DNA of 64,000 nt from Parus major (Eukaryota; Chordata; Aves; Passeriformes; Paridae). Positions 11,696 through 23,989 of the stretch are shown one piece after another. The number at the start of each line of letters is the position of its first letter. Positions within the stretch are counted from its first letter, which is position 1. The notes beneath the pieces are model-generated. The model saw nothing but the letters and a program-made list of their open reading frames with translations. It ran no database searches and had not been told where the DNA came from. The translations under genes and the position numbers were made by a program. The stretch is taken from positions 2,865,960 through 2,929,959 of the forward strand of contig NC_031792.1 of assembly GCF_001522545.3 (NCBI RefSeq). Reading direction: 5' to 3'.

Positions 11696-12130
11696 CGGGG
11701 AAGGGGGAGCCGGGGCGGGACGGGGCACACCCGCTAACCCCGGACAATCGGATGAGCAATCTTTGTCAGGAACAAAAGCCATCTGCTGAGCGCACCAGGA
11801 ATTGACTGGGAGCAAGGACAAAGGCAGGCAGCACCGCACGGCGGGCCGGGCTGCCCCGGCGAGGTGCCAGGGTCAAGGCAAGCCCCGCTCCCGATCGCTC
11901 CGCAGGGATCGATAATGCTAAAGAACCCCGCGGATCAACTCCCGATGGAGCAAATCCCTGCGAACTCGCTTCCAGAGGGATGGAAAAGCCATTTCTCCGG
12001 ATGGAAACCCCCAGGGGCTGCGGCGAGCGGGGCTGGCCAGGCTGAGCACGGCTGGGGACGATCCGGATTTCTTTAGGTGCCGGAAAATTGGGAGGAGAGC
12101 GAGGAGAGCCCGGGTTTTGGGAAGCACACA
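11696..12130. promoter_or_regulatory. CpG island (orphan)
   Basis: I count about 35 CpG in roughly 435 bases. GC content is clearly above 55 %, and a hand estimate of observed/expected CpG is near 0.7-0.8, so usual island criteria look satisfied. In vertebrates such islands mark promoters or CpG-rich enhancers of developmental genes. No start codon with a convincing reading frame follows on either strand, so any transcript could be non-coding or start a 5' UTR exon. A SOX-like half-site pair lies in its 5' part. Promoter function is inferred, not seen. Confidence 0.7.
11761..11777. promoter_or_regulatory. SOX-like inverted half-site pair
   Basis: CTTTGT and ACAAAAG face each other across a short spacer (CTTTGTCAGGAACAAAAG), and an ACAAT word lies about 16 bases upstream. 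HMG-box SOX factors bind ACAAAG/ACAAT-type cores, sometimes as dimers on inverted sites. The match is by eye and such short words occur by chance. Confidence 0.35.
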
Positions 12131-12371
12131 GGCGGTGCCCACGCAGAGAGGATGTTTAATAACAAACCCCACTTCCCAAAACGCCCCCATCGGCATCGCA
12201 GCCTATTCCAGCTCCTAAATGTGCATTTCTCTGCGTGCGCTCCCCACCACCCAAATTATCCATCAATAACCAGGGATAATCCGGGTGCTGGAAGAACAAA
12301 TGGCTGTGCCACGAGGGATTTGAGCCTCAAATTTGGAATGCTCCTCCTTCAAGCTTTGTGGATCCTTTTTC

Positions 12372-12440
12372 AGGCCACCTCTCCCCTCCGTGCCTCAGTT
12401 TCCCTTTGGTGAGGCAGGATTTATGCATCCTGTGAGAGGA
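12372..12440 (+). mobile_element. Possible MIR (CORE-SINE) fossil
   Basis: The run CCTCTCCCCTCCGTGCCTCAGTTTCCC resembles the MIR core (the CTCTGTGCCTCAGTTTCC region), and a GTGAGAGG word follows where MIR has TTGTGAGG. An internal deletion is needed. MIR is an ancient amniote SINE that survives in birds only as scattered fossils. Confidence 0.35.
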
Positions 12441-13760
12441 AAACACCTGGAAAATAGGACAGCCCCTGATATTCCAGTAAATAGGGCAGGCAAGAACCTA
12501 CATTTCCATGGGAAGAATTGGTTTAACCCAATTATTAATACACCATTTACTCAGAATTAGCTACAACTGAAAAGCAGCAAACTCCTAATAAGTGATATTT
12601 CAACAGGTCCTCCTTTTTCTCCAGGACAGACTCAGCCTGGGGATGGTTTTACAAATCATCTCTACTCAAAATGGTTCAGATATTTCAAACTCTCATTCCA
12701 AACTGGCGTTATCTTTTGGGATGATATTTGAGATAAGAAAAAAAATCTCCCTTCCTTATTTCAGATTCAAAGTCAGGTTATGCCCCTCAGCTCGTCCCTT
12801 TGTAACTTGTGTGACCACCTGTATTTCAGCACATCATGGAAAAAAAAAACAATTCTTTTTTTCCCACAGAAGCTATGGAAAGATCCCCTGTCCCTTGGAA
12901 ACATTCTAAAATTCATTATGCTTCACACTTTTGGGTTAATTTTTTTTAACTAGATCTTCCTCCTGAAAACCACTGGCTCCACCTGAGAAAATTCACAAAT
13001 ATATATATTTTAAAGTTCCATTTTCTACTTTTTAACTCCACATCTTTCATTCCTAAAGACTCCTATGTGCATCTTTCTGTGCGTGTTCAAGCATTCAGTC
13101 CATCTTGACAATTCCTGGAATTATAACGTGGATTTTTCTGTTCAATGGCACAGCACTACAGGGAAAACAACCATTTCAAATCCATCAATGAATTCCAACC
13201 AATTCAACCCAAGAAATCCAGGAAAGGGAGGCAATGCAGAGGGAGGCACTACTCAGCAATCCCCATCTCAGGAATTAAATGAATAAAAGCAATCTGAAGC
13301 AAAGAGGAACAAAATAGCAGAGCACACATTTCCACTTCCCCTGGCATCTCCCTCTCAATCATCTAAATGGTTCATTTAACCTGTTCCTAAGTGCCCCTGT
13401 GGAAAAAAAAATGCAAATTTTCATCCAAGTAAAAATGACTCATCACTTAAACAGGAGGATCTTCACCCAAGTCAGCAAAGAAGTGCAAAGTGAAATTGGG
13501 GATGTAGATAAGCCACAAAGCCACGAGCAAAGCTGAGTCTACATCAAAGAGCAGCAGAGAAAACCCAGCTTAAAAAATGGTTATGAGTGCCAGAAAGTCA
13601 TGTCGTGGCCTGAGAGATTCTCCACTTCAACACCAAAGCATCACCAAGCCCAGATTTCTGCGACCTGCAGCAAAATCCCTCCTGTGGGAGCCGGGCTGTG
13701 TGGGGTGGATAAGGAAGGCAATGTTGGGATTTCCCCTGTTTGATTTCCTCTTTCCCTGTC
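12441..13760. other. AT-rich unique non-coding DNA
   Basis: No gene or repeat family recognised. It contains short A/T runs and one octamer word ATGCAAAT at 13,411. Confidence 0.5.
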
Positions 13761-13895
13761 CCAGACTGGTTTGGGTTGGAAAGGACTTTAATTCTCATCC
13801 CACCTGCCAAGGGCAGAGCCACCTTCCACGGGTGCTCCAGCCTGGCCCCGACATTCCCAGCCTTGCTCATCCATCCCCATTCCTCTGCCCTACAA
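13761..13895 (-). mobile_element. CR1 LINE fragment
   Basis: It starts with ACTGGTTTGGGTTGGAAAGG, the reverse complement of the avian CR1 3' end. CACCTTCCACGGGTGCTCCA and CAGCCTGGCCCCGACATTCC follow in CR1 order. The match fades after about 13,870. Element on the minus strand, 5'-truncated as is usual for CR1. Confidence 0.85.
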
Positions 13896-14079
13896 GCAGC
13901 AGAAATCCAGGGCTTTTTTGGCTAGAGAAAGGCAGATGAAAGCTGCTCTCTCCTCCAGACACAATAAAGCCCAAAACACCACGCAGAGGCTTTTAGAGAG
14001 GAGAGAAGGAATTAAGAAATCCAACACCAAAGAGGCCCCAGCAGCACTCAGGGCTGGGCGAAGCCTTTCAGGCCGAGCA

Positions 14080-14360
14080 GGCCCGAGCACAGATATTATT
14101 GTTATTATTTATTACATAACACCCAGGATTGCTGCATTTTCCCTTCACCCACAGCCAGCTCCTGGAGCACTTACACTGTCACTGTCCCCATGCTGGCCTG
14201 CTTTCCCAGCTTTCCTCTATCCAGGTAAATACAGAGGCCTCATCTCAGAGGCAGCTGAGTACCTATTATGCCCTGCTGTTTCTCCCTCGCACTTATCCTA
14301 TTATGCCATTACAGCTGCTGTAGGGTCGGGTGTTTTCTATTTTGTGACATAATATTGTGG
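14080..14360. other. Candidate conserved non-coding element
   Basis: Repeat-free block containing ATTATTGTTATTATTTATTACATAA at its start and two CCTATTATGCC words 30 bases apart (14,262 and 14,298). A plus-strand frame of about 140 codons crosses it without a recognisable domain. Function unknown; regulatory use is a guess from texture. Confidence 0.3.
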
Positions 14361-15180
14361 GCTCAAGTCCCCCCTCCCCGTGCCCAGCACACGAGGAGTG
14401 CTGGTAAAGAGCCCTTCAGGTGGCAGCAGGCAGGGCCACAAATGTGTCACCAACAGGATCCAGGAGCTGCTCGTCCCCACAGATGCTGCAGTGCCTCCCA
14501 TTTATCCACAAATTACCCCTGGGGAAATATGAAAAGGCAGCACCGACCCAAAATAACAGCCAACAGCAAATACAGGCGCTTCAAATGTGCAAATAGAGAC
14601 AACTTGGAGGCCTAGAAGGATGGATAACCTCTCCCTGCCTTTTAAACAGAGGGAAAAATCATTTCAGGGCTTCTATTTTCTGTTCTTTCCACCTCCTGCA
14701 GCTGAAGGCACCTGAGCAGTAAAGTGGGAAGTGGGTGCTGCCAGGGACAGAGGGGTCTTTCCCTTCCCCTGGGCTCTCTGTGTGCAGGGGAATTTTGGTG
14801 ACTTTTTGTCCTTGAAATCCCCCGATGCTTTTGTTGCTGGAGAAAAGTCCAAGTGGGCTCTGCCGTGGCCACTGTGTCCAGCAGGAGCTTCCTGTGCCAC
14901 TTGGAGCCACTGACCTTGAGAGTTTTGAGCCCTTTGGGCACCTGAGGCTGGGATAAATTCCAGTTTACAGCCAGCCCAGGACACGGTGGATGGAGAAGAG
15001 CTCAGCAGGAGGAGCTCCCAACCAAACTAAAACAGAACAACAGGGCAGAAGGACTGGACAGACACCCAGGAGCTGGGACAGGGAAAGCTCCAGCCTTCCA
15101 CCTCTGCCTGAACAAAACACCCCAGGGAATGAAGGTGACCTGCAAAATGATCACACAGTCCCTGGGACCCATCCCATAAC
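14361..15180. other. Unique non-coding DNA
   Basis: No repeat family, exon or RNA gene recognised. Confidence 0.5.
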
Positions 15181-15181
15181 C

Positions 15182-15243
15182 ATCCAAGCCTTTTTATTTA
15201 TATTCCTGTAGCTATCCAAGCCTTTTTATTTCTATTCCTACAC
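15182..15243. repeat. 32-bp tandem duplication
   Basis: The unit ATCCAAGCCTTTTTATTT..TATTCCT occurs at 15,182 and again at 15,214 with few differences. Confidence 0.9.
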
Positions 15244-15262
15244 GTGTAGAAGGCACCAAGCA

Positions 15263-15322
15263 CAACCAGAGGGTGATTTACTCAACCAGGGAGTGATTTA
15301 CTCAACCAGGGGGTGATTTACT
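15263..15322. repeat. 20-bp tandem repeat, three units
   Basis: Three units of CAACCAGRGRGTGATTTACT at 15,263, 15,283 and 15,303. They lie just downstream of the 32-bp duplication, so this spot has expanded twice with unrelated units. Confidence 0.95.
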
Positions 15323-17059
15323 AAGCTCAGCATCAACAAAGAGCAAGAAACCCTGAAAGCCATGGGAATTAACTGCCTCCAATTCATGCCATCTTCTGAG
15401 CTGAAGCATTGTGTTATTTTTAAGGACAGGTTCCTATATCTTTGTTTTGAAATTGCTGTTTTAAGGCCACAGAGGAGGAACACTGCAGTGCCACCACATC
15501 CAGATCCCAGCTGCTCCAATCCCAACCCTTGGCAACAAGTGCAGAGCTCCAGGATCAGCGCTGAGACCATGGCCAAGGGAAAACAAACACATTTCTACCC
15601 TATTTTAAAGCACAAAATTACTGCCAAACAGCTTAATTATCAAATAAGCAGGGGGTTTTTTTTGTATTTTTTTTAAATAAGAATATAAATTATATCTTAA
15701 CTGTTATGTTGTATCCATATCTGCTGTTCTGGATGTAGCTGAGCTGCTTATCAGAGCAAAGAAAGAGATATTCAAGTTGATGAAGAGCAAATTCTGCTTT
15801 TTTGGCTCCTTCTCCAACTTTATAAATCCAGGCTGCACTAATCTCTAAATAAATCAACAAACTTAATTCTTAATTCTGAAGAATATGGAAGATCCAGAGC
15901 CAAGGGGAACCAGAAGAGCATGAGGAGAAATTGCAAAGGGGAAGGAAGGGTGTCTGTGGTTCTCAAATCATCCCCATCCCTGAGCTCACTGCACTCAGTA
16001 AACTCAATAAAAGAATGAGAAAGTCTTTCTCCATTTCAGCTGAGTGTTGAGTGAGTTCCCCCCATCTGTCAGGGCCACTCTGGCTCAGGGGATGGGCTGA
16101 GGTGTTCCTGACGCTCCTCCTGTGAGTGCTCCTGCAGGCTGAAGCAGAATGTGACTCAGCTCTCGAGGAAAGCTCAATAGGAAATGAAAGCTGTTGACCT
16201 GACAGGGCCTTTCCTGGCACAGCTCAGGCTGGGAGCACGCAGAACACGGGATCCCTTTGCTGACAACAGCTGCCCCGACTTTGGTGAGTTTTAAAATACT
16301 GAGGTTGCCACAGGGAGCTCACTTTGTACCATTTAAGGGCTGAGTTCTGCCAGCAGCTTCTTGTTTAGAGGGGTGAAAACCCCACTGGCAATAAGCTGAG
16401 GTAGGATAATCTGTGTGCTGGGAAGAGTTTGACCCAAAAATCCATTTTGGAGCTCCCTGAAAGACCACTTTGTTGGCTGTTAAATCAGCTTCCAGTCCAG
16501 GACCCAGCCCAGCATTCCTATTGTGAATTTTCCCCACAAACTATTTAATTCTATTTAAACATCCCAGCTTATATTGTACCTGACAGAGATCCTGACACAA
16601 ATTTCCTCATCTCTGTTTCTGGTTTGCACGTGCTGCCAGTGGCTGTCAGTCTTTTCCTAAAGCCAGAATCCCATCCCAAGATTTGCACTTCACTGAAATC
16701 CATGCAGAAATCACCAAGAACAGACTCACAACTTCCAGTCATTCCATAATTTTCCATAAAATCATACATTCCTTTGCAACCACTGTAATATCTCTGTTCT
16801 CGAGCCTGTGGTGAAGCATCCCACTGAACTGAACTGATGTACAATGGTCAACAAAGCAGCGAGAGATGAGAATTTGGGTTATTGTTTCTATTCCTCTTGT
16901 AAAAAAACCCAGTGAGCACCATCATCAATGTCCCTCTTTAGGGTGTTTTAGTTCATGAAGATGTCTGATGTCCCCTCCTCTTAAAATCATCCTGGAATGT
17001 CACAAAAATGAAATTATTTCAGTAGTTCCTAAGGTTCATCAAGTGCAAGCTGTGACCTA
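15323..17059. other. Unique non-coding DNA
   Basis: Nothing recognised apart from AT-rich stretches (15,640-15,720). Open frames are short on both strands. Confidence 0.5.
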
Positions 17060-17515
17060 TCCCCACCAGAGCCCTGAGTGCCAGGGCATTCCTTGGGCAC
17101 CTCCAGGGATGGGCACTCCAGACCTGCCTGGGCAGCCCCTGCCAAGGCCTGAGCTCCCTTTCCATGGGGAAATTCCTGCTGCTGTCCACCCTGAGCCTCC
17201 CCTGGCCCAGCCTGAGGCCGTTCCCTCTCCTCCTGTCCCTGTTCCTGGGAGCAGATCCCAAATCCCCCCCGGCTGTCCCCTCCTGCCAGGGACTTGTGCA
17301 GAGCCAGAAATCCCCCTGAGCCTCCTTTTCCCAGGCTGAGCCCCTTTCCAGCTCCCTCAGCCCCTCCTGGGGCTCCAGCCCCTTCCCCACCTCCTTTTCT
17401 TTCCCTGGACACTCTCCAGCCCCTCCAGGACCTGTTTGAGGTCTCAGACTGGACACAGCACTCGAGGTGTGAGCTCACAGTGGGCAACACCCTCCCTGCT
17501 CAGCACTGCTCCGTG
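17060..17515 (-). mobile_element. CR1 LINE, longest fragment in the window
   Basis: About 450 bases follow the order of the avian CR1 3' region in reverse complement: TTGGGCACCTCCAGGGATGG, CTGGGCAGCCCCTG, AAATTCCTGCTG, CCTGAGGCCGTTCCCTCTCC, TGAGCCTCCTTTTCCCAGGC, CAGCTCCCTCAGCCCCTCCT, GGACACTCTCCAGCCCCTCC, and GACACAGCACTCGAGGTGTG. The terminal ATTCTATG-type repeat is missing. The overlapping 145- and 153-codon minus-strand frames here are out-of-frame CR1 with no intact reverse transcriptase. Confidence 0.9.
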
Positions 17516-17929
17516 GAGACAGATAATTAACCTGGCATCATTAACCTCTGCATCCACGCCAGCCCTGCTCTGGGCATCCCAAACAACCCATTTCCAGCTG
17601 GTTCCCCCCGTTCAGAGCCCCCCAGCCAGTCCCAGGGGAGTCAGACCCAGCTCAGCAGGCAGCAAATGCTGTCCCTGGGGAGGCTGGAGGAGACACAGGC
17701 CACAAATCCCTGCTTCTGTGCAGGAAAGGGCAGGACACAGCTCAGCAGCACTGCCAGGAAAAGGGGACACACATCAGGCACTTTCCAGAGGGTTCCACAG
17801 GCAGCTGAACTCACACAGAGCTTCTGAGACTTCAGCTGGACCTTCCAGACCACCACAGACACCTGTGGCAGGAGTATTGGTGAGATTATGGCTCAATCAG
17901 AGAGCAAAAATCTGTTTATATGGATAGAT
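17516..17929. other. GC-moderate unique non-coding DNA
   Basis: No clear feature. A 163-codon frame starting within the CR1 fragment crosses it; it has no domain. Confidence 0.5.
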
Positions 17930-18025
17930 ACATATTGATTAAATAGATAAATAGAGGTATTTGATAGATATATTTATACAATTAAAAGATATAATATTAT
18001 ATATGTATATAAATACATATTTTTT
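17930..18025. repeat. AT-rich, GATA-containing degenerate microsatellite
   Basis: Interspersed TAGATA, ATATTTATA and TATATGTATATAAATA words form a nearly GC-free 95-base block. Confidence 0.8.
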
Positions 18026-19346
18026 ACAAATCAGCACATCCAGCCCACATATGATCTGTACATCCAGGGAAAGCTCAGCCTGAGATTCTGTTCCAAATTA
18101 AAATCAGCCCTGCTGCAATTAATCACAGCCTGCTTGATGAAGCACACACTGAAAAGACAACAAGAATTCTGGGAAGCTCAGCCTGTCATCTGCAGCCACA
18201 ACAAGTTTGGTTTAAACCTCAGGACAATGAGGATTTGTCACCCAGCCCCTGGTCTGAGCTGCTCTGAACACTGTCCCCAAACCAGATGGCTCAGAAGATC
18301 CCAAAATATCATTTACAAAAGTTTAGATTATCACAAAATTAAATAACATCCATCCAAAGTGGCTTTGAACACTGAACTCTCACTTCTTTTATTTACCATG
18401 ATTTTATTAATTACTGAATTCAACTGTAAACTGGATTATTTACTTCCTTCCCTCTAATTCCTTCCATTCTCTGTCTCCCCATCCCCATTCTCCCCTTTAC
18501 ACCCTACAAAAGTTGAGTCACCCCTGGAAAGTTTACAAAGCTCTGGGATCATCCTAAATCACGTGAGATGACACAAAAGTATTTGTGCTTCTTCCAGCAA
18601 TTCTGAAAACTCCAGCAGAACTGAACTCCTCATTTCTTTGCAAGGAGATATTAAAAAACCTCTCCCAGGATTTAACTCACTGAGCTATTACAGTTTTCAA
18701 TAGAAAAATGTCTTAGTGAAAAACTCCTCATCAGCTTTTGCTTTAAATTAAGGGCTTAGATTTTATCTGAGGCTGAATCCGCTGCTAAACAAGACTTTTC
18801 TCCTGGCTCCCAGCTCCTACAGATGTAAAATAAAAATAAAAAAATAACAACAAAAAGGTTATAAATATATTCTAAGGGCAGCTCTTACAATGAAGAAATG
18901 TTCCATGATCCAGATGTGTCTCCTAAAGCCTCAGAGGGGTGATATTTGCACAGGGGAATTCTCCCAAAAAGCCAAATCTGAGCATTTTGCATCAAGAAGC
19001 AGAGGCTGAAGAGCCAAGGTTGAGTTGCCTCATTTCTACCAGTCAAAAATAATAAAAAAAAGACAACCTGCCAGATTTAATCTCATTTTGGGATCCCTTC
19101 TTGCCCATCACTGTGTGTGGAAAGAGAACAATAATCCCAATAGCCAAAAAAAAACTAAAATAAATAAAAAAGTGGGCAGAAGGCAGTGGTTGGGATTTTG
19201 GTAGGAATGTCTAAAATAAATCAGGGTAAGAGAAAATTTGGGCAAATTTCTTCCTGGAGGAGCCCCAAACCTATTTGTCCTTACAGGATCTATTCCAGAG
19301 GTTCTTTGAGACATTTAGGGTTTGGTAGAACATTTCTGCTGCCTGA
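18026..19346. other. AT-rich unique non-coding DNA
   Basis: No gene or repeat family recognised. A short A-rich stretch lies at 18,826-18,857. Confidence 0.5.
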
Positions 19347-19394
<48 letters not shown>

Positions 19395-19430
19395 TATTAT
19401 TATTACTATTACTATTATTATTGTCATTAT
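19347..19430. repeat. (ATT)n microsatellite with ACT interruptions
   Basis: About 28 units of ATT/ATTACT-type repeat. It is pure at the start and broken by C after about 19,390. Confidence 0.97.
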
Positions 19431-19670
19431 ATGTTGCCCAATAATTTGAAGAGGGAACACAAGCAGTAACTAATAAGAAAAAACCCAACTCTTACTAAAA
19501 GATAATAGATGCAAATAGAAAAATGCATATTTATCAAACAAGCAGACAGCAGCAGTGTGACATTTGCAGATTTCAGGACCTTTAAACGCAGGAATACTAT
19601 CCAAAGAGAAAAAATGAAATTAATTTAATCAGTTCTGTGACTCCACTCAAGGTTCTGAGCCAAACCAGAA

Positions 19671-19725
19671 CCTGAAAGGACCTCAGAAGGTCTCTGGTGC
19701 AACTTCCTGGGATCCAACCAAAGTA
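19671..19725 (-). mobile_element. Possible old CR1 fragment
   Basis: CTGAAAGGACCTCAGAAGGTCTCTGGTGCAACTTCCTG resembles the 3' end of older avian CR1 subfamilies (GGAAGGGACCTC..AGGTC..TAGTCCAACCTCC), in reverse complement. Short and diverged. Confidence 0.5.
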
Positions 19726-19740
19726 TTTTGGGTTTAATCC

Positions 19741-20675
19741 CATTCCTCATCCACCCTGTGTCTTCCAGCAAGAGAAAATCCTCCACTGGTGTTTATGAAA
19801 CTGCTGAAAGGTGGGGAAGAACCTTAAAATCCATCGAATTCCAGGGTCACCTCAACCAGAGCTGCCCTGGGTAATCACCACCACCATTGGATTTTCCCTC
19901 CCCATTCCTGAGTTTTAAAACCAACTGGGTGCTTTTTTTTCAGGGCAGCAGATTGCACCCCTGAATCGATTTAATTTGTTGTTTAATCACCCGTTATTTA
20001 TACAGAATTCTAAAAGGCATCCCAAGAATAACTAAAATCCCTTGACATGATGCCTTGACTCAAGCTTATTTCACAACAAATCCAGAAATGAGGAGAAAGA
20101 ACCATGGTTACAGTGAAAATTCCACCCAGTTCCTTCAGAGATGGCTCATCTCTCCACAGCCCTGACAGAAACGCAGATATTTCAGAGGAATAAATCATTT
20201 CATGTGGTCAATACTGAAGAAGGGAGGTTTTAGGAGGGATTTGCATGTTGAAAAGGTGATGACTTGGCAGAAAGCTGGCAGGATTTTCTATGCACAGGCA
20301 GGAATCCGAACCAGAGGTGGAAATCAGGGTGGTTATCAACAGCACAACAGGGGGAGGGAGAACCAGAAACAAAGGTTGGGTAAATTCTGGAGGAAGAGGA
20401 ACATGACTTTACCTGGTTTATTGCTCTTAAAGCCAACACTGGCACATTCCTGAGGGGCTTGGGTCCCACCTGTGCTCAGCTCAGCTAATCCTACCCAGAA
20501 TATTATTTGTAACTTATTATTTGTATCTCATTCTTATTCTTTGAGTGGTTTTGCCATGTAAAGCAGGATGAAGCTGGACAAGAAAATGAAAAGCTGGGAT
20601 GGGAAAATTACCATCAGTTCAGAGCTCATTTTGATTTTGATAAAGGCCTGAACAGGCCTCTTAAACTTACAGAAA
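19741..20675. other. Unique non-coding DNA
   Basis: No exon or repeat family recognised. Octamer word ATTTGCAT at 20,239. Confidence 0.5.
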
Positions 20676-20890
20676 TCATGGAATAGTTTGGGTTGGAAGG
20701 GACCCTAAATCCCATCCCATGGCTGGGACACCTTCCACTGTCCCAGGCTGCTCCAAGCCCTGTCCAGCCTGGCTTTGGGCACTTCCAGGGATCCAGGGAC
20801 AGCCACAGCTGCTCTGGCCACCCTCTGCCAGGCTCTCCCCACCCTCTGAGCCAGGAATTCCCTCCCAAAACCTCACCTAAAACTCTCTAA
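20676..20890 (-). mobile_element. CR1 LINE fragment, well preserved
   Basis: ATCATGGAATAGTTTGGGTT, GGAAGGGACC, GGGACACCTTCCACTGTCCC, CTGCTCCAAGCCCTGTCCAG, CACTTCCAGGGATCCAGGGA and CCACCCTCTG follow the songbird CR1 3' end closely. It is therefore one of the younger copies here. Minus strand, 5'-truncated. Confidence 0.93.
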
Positions 20891-23469
20891 ATTCTTCTAA
20901 ATCCTGCAGCAACTGAAAAAGCAACCAGGCCCTAAAAGGTGACACCAGACATGAGTGTCCCTTCTCAAAGCATGGACAAAAAAATGCTGGCAAACCAAAA
21001 GGACAGGTGGAAACACAATCTGTGAAATTCCCTTTTTTAAACCTATAGCTCACACCCAGGCTGAGTCTTCTGTAGTCAAAACAAATGTAAAGAAACAAAA
21101 CAATGCCCACAATTCTCAGGACATGGCCAAAGTTTCCACACCGACCACCCTGGCTCAGGAAAATTCATTCCTGTCCATAGAAGTAGGAATTCCATGCAGA
21201 GCTTGGTGAAAGCAATAGAGCAGGTTGCAGGTGTATAAATACAAGTGAAATTGTTCCACAAATGGTTTTCCCACCCAAATCACCTTGTGGCAAAGGGAAA
21301 TAATGTTCTGAAATGTGAATTAAGGCAGCTTTGAGCACACGAGGCACTTCTGACATGACACCAAAACAGAGCAATTGACCCGAGTTGGAAAGAAAGCAAC
21401 AATCATTAAAAAACTCTTCTTTCTCTTTATTGCCAATATTGTCATGTGAAAGTTTCCTGCTGAACTTTCAAAGTTCTGGTTTGGTTAAACTCTGGCCCAT
21501 GTTTTGAAGAAGGAGGAGTGAAATCTGCCAGCACAAAACTGCCAGAACTCAGGGAAGTCAGGACAGACCCCTGACATTCCCACACAAGAATTCCTTCCTT
21601 GCCCCCTGCTCCTGAAGCATCCAACTGATGCTGTGACAGTTTCCATCAGATCAGGGGCTGTCCCTGCACACCCCCTGCATTCAGAGCCTTTCCAGCACTC
21701 AGAGTTAACCACAAATTTGCCCTGATTTCCTGAAAACCAACATCATCTCACCCATTAGGACAATAATTGCCTGGCTGGTCTCTCACTGCACACTTCTCCC
21801 ACAGCTTCCCCTGCCTGAACGAGTCTCTCCAAGCAGGCTTTTCCCAGTGGAAGATAAGAAGTTCTTTCATGCCTTATTTCAGACTCCTCCACTTTAAAAG
21901 AATCTCTTTTCTACCTGCCAGGCTTTGCTCCTATGGAGGGATAAATTCCATGAACAAGGAGGAAAGCAGTGCCAATCCCCTGGGAAGGTGCTGCCCATGG
22001 CATGCAGAGCCCACCTGGACACCAAATCCATGGTGCTGGCTCAGTTCTGGGGGTTTGCACACCCCAAAATCCTAAAAAGGCAGAGGGTTGTCTAATCAGT
22101 GATTTAAAGTGGTAACACAGAATGGATTTGGGATCAGCCAAAGGTTTGTAATCCAAGGGTTCAGCTTTTCCTGACACAACTCTGGGGTAGCTCTTGTTGC
22201 GTTCTGGACTCTGTAAACCCTCCACAAGTGTGCAGTGACACGCTGGCCACTGGCAGGGGACAAGAACCCTGATTAATGCACCAAATTCTCATCAAATCTG
22301 AACGAAATAAAACTTTGCTGACACAATTTCTGCGTGTGAGAGCTCACAAGGACTCACCAGGGAAGCTCCAAGCAGGGGAGGTGGTGCTTGCCTGAAGCTC
22401 CAGGTGTGATGGAGCCTCTGCAGAGCTCAGATCTTCTTCCTGTGCCTTGGGCAGGTCTTTCCTGGAGATTTCCCAGCTCCAGAAGAATCCAGGTGATCCT
22501 TTCTCTTTTTCATGAGCAATTCCCACTGAAGTTAGTCCTATGAGAGGGGGAAAAAAAAAGATTATTTATTTCTTTCTTTGCAGAACAGAACTGTAAGAGT
22601 TGTTCACTGAAATCCCACGAGAAAGAGTGAAATAGGTGCCTGGGACTTGAGCTGACACCACACAGAGAACTTCAGAGTACAAGAATGGAATCTGGGGCAA
22701 AAAAAAGCATTTTTATATGCTCATATTAAAAGCAACACGAACACAAGTTGTTTAGATTAATAAGGAGATAAAATAATTTTAAAAAAATTAAACAGAGTGA
22801 AGCTTTCCCTTCTCCACCTGAAGCAGATCAGACTGGAACACCTCTCCCCCTGAATCACCCTTTTTACAGCAAAATTCATCTCTGGGCCCAAATGTTTCTG
22901 CCTTTGCTCTAAAAAAACTTCTTTTTCCCCCCTGGCAAACCACCACATTCCCCTGGCACTCTGGAGTGTGCAGACACACCAGATTCTCCCTCAGCTCTAA
23001 GATTTCCCTACCTAAAGAAAACACCTCAAGTAATTGAAAGATTTACTCCTAGATTTGGGAGGTCAGAGTGGAGAAGGAGGAGGGAGGAGCAGGACTCGGG
23101 GTTGGTGGAGTCACTCAGTGGGCATCTCTCACCAGGAGTGCAAAAGCAGAGCTGTGCATGCAGGAAGCTCTGCCAGATAAACCCACAGCCTCAAAAAGCA
23201 AAGAAACGAGCCAGGCCTGATCCTGATTCATCAGTATTCAGCCGTGGATTCAGCGGGACAGCTCGGAATTTACACTGGAATAAGGAAAAATCAGGATTAG
23301 GCACCATCTGTCTCGGAGAGTGAAGCGACCAGGATTGCTCTGCACATTTGAATCCTCTTCCCCCATTTCTTTAATCTCTTGCACATTCCAGGTTTTCCAT
23401 TCAGCTCCGGTGACAAAAGATTTTACAAAATGACAGTCCAGATTGAGAGAAAAAGAAATTACAACCTCT
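20891..23469. other. Unique non-coding DNA
   Basis: I see no exon, repeat family or RNA gene in this 2.6-kb stretch. All frames are about 104 codons or shorter. Confidence 0.5.
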
Positions 23470-23700
23470 GACAAAAGAGATGCCAAACTTTTTATCAACG
23501 ATAAGTGCTCCTTCCACGCAGACCCGGGGCTGCAATGGTAAATATAAGGCAGATGTCGAATGGAAATTAAACATTGTGCTCCCAGGGTGGCCTCAGCTGC
23601 ATTCAGAGCTTGATTTAAAACAAGGCCAGAGTTCTTTCATCATTTCTTCAAAAAAAAAGTTTCAGACATAAAGATATTCCAAACAGGCGCATACTTGACC
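23470..23700. other. Candidate conserved non-coding element
   Basis: Repeat-free, with intact-looking words such as TTTATCAACGATAAGTG, GGTAAATATAAGGC and TGGAAATTAAACATTG. It marks the start of a 6-kb zone (to about 29.4 kb) without any CR1 copy. Confidence 0.35.
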
Positions 23701-23989
23701 TAGAACTTGGCGGTGCAGGACAATAAATGAGTGTAAAAAGCACCAGCACGGGGGAGAAAAGGCAAAGTGAGCTGTCTGCAGGATGGACTGGGAGAATTTG
23801 GTCCTCAAAGCACTTCTATTTCGGCATCCTGAGAGTTAAGAGGGAATCCAGGTGAAATACCTTGGCCCCCTTTCTAAATTCCCACCAAAACCTCTCATTT
23901 GGGAGGCTCGGCCAGCTCGATATTCTGCAACAGAACCAAAACCAAGCCCAAGGACCCAGCAGTTTGAGGAGTATTTCCCTGCCAGCTTC

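Noticed and set aside
17019..17490. 145- and 153-codon minus-strand frames as a CR1 open reading frame
   Set aside because: They fall in the CR1 3' region in two different phases and show no reverse transcriptase motif.
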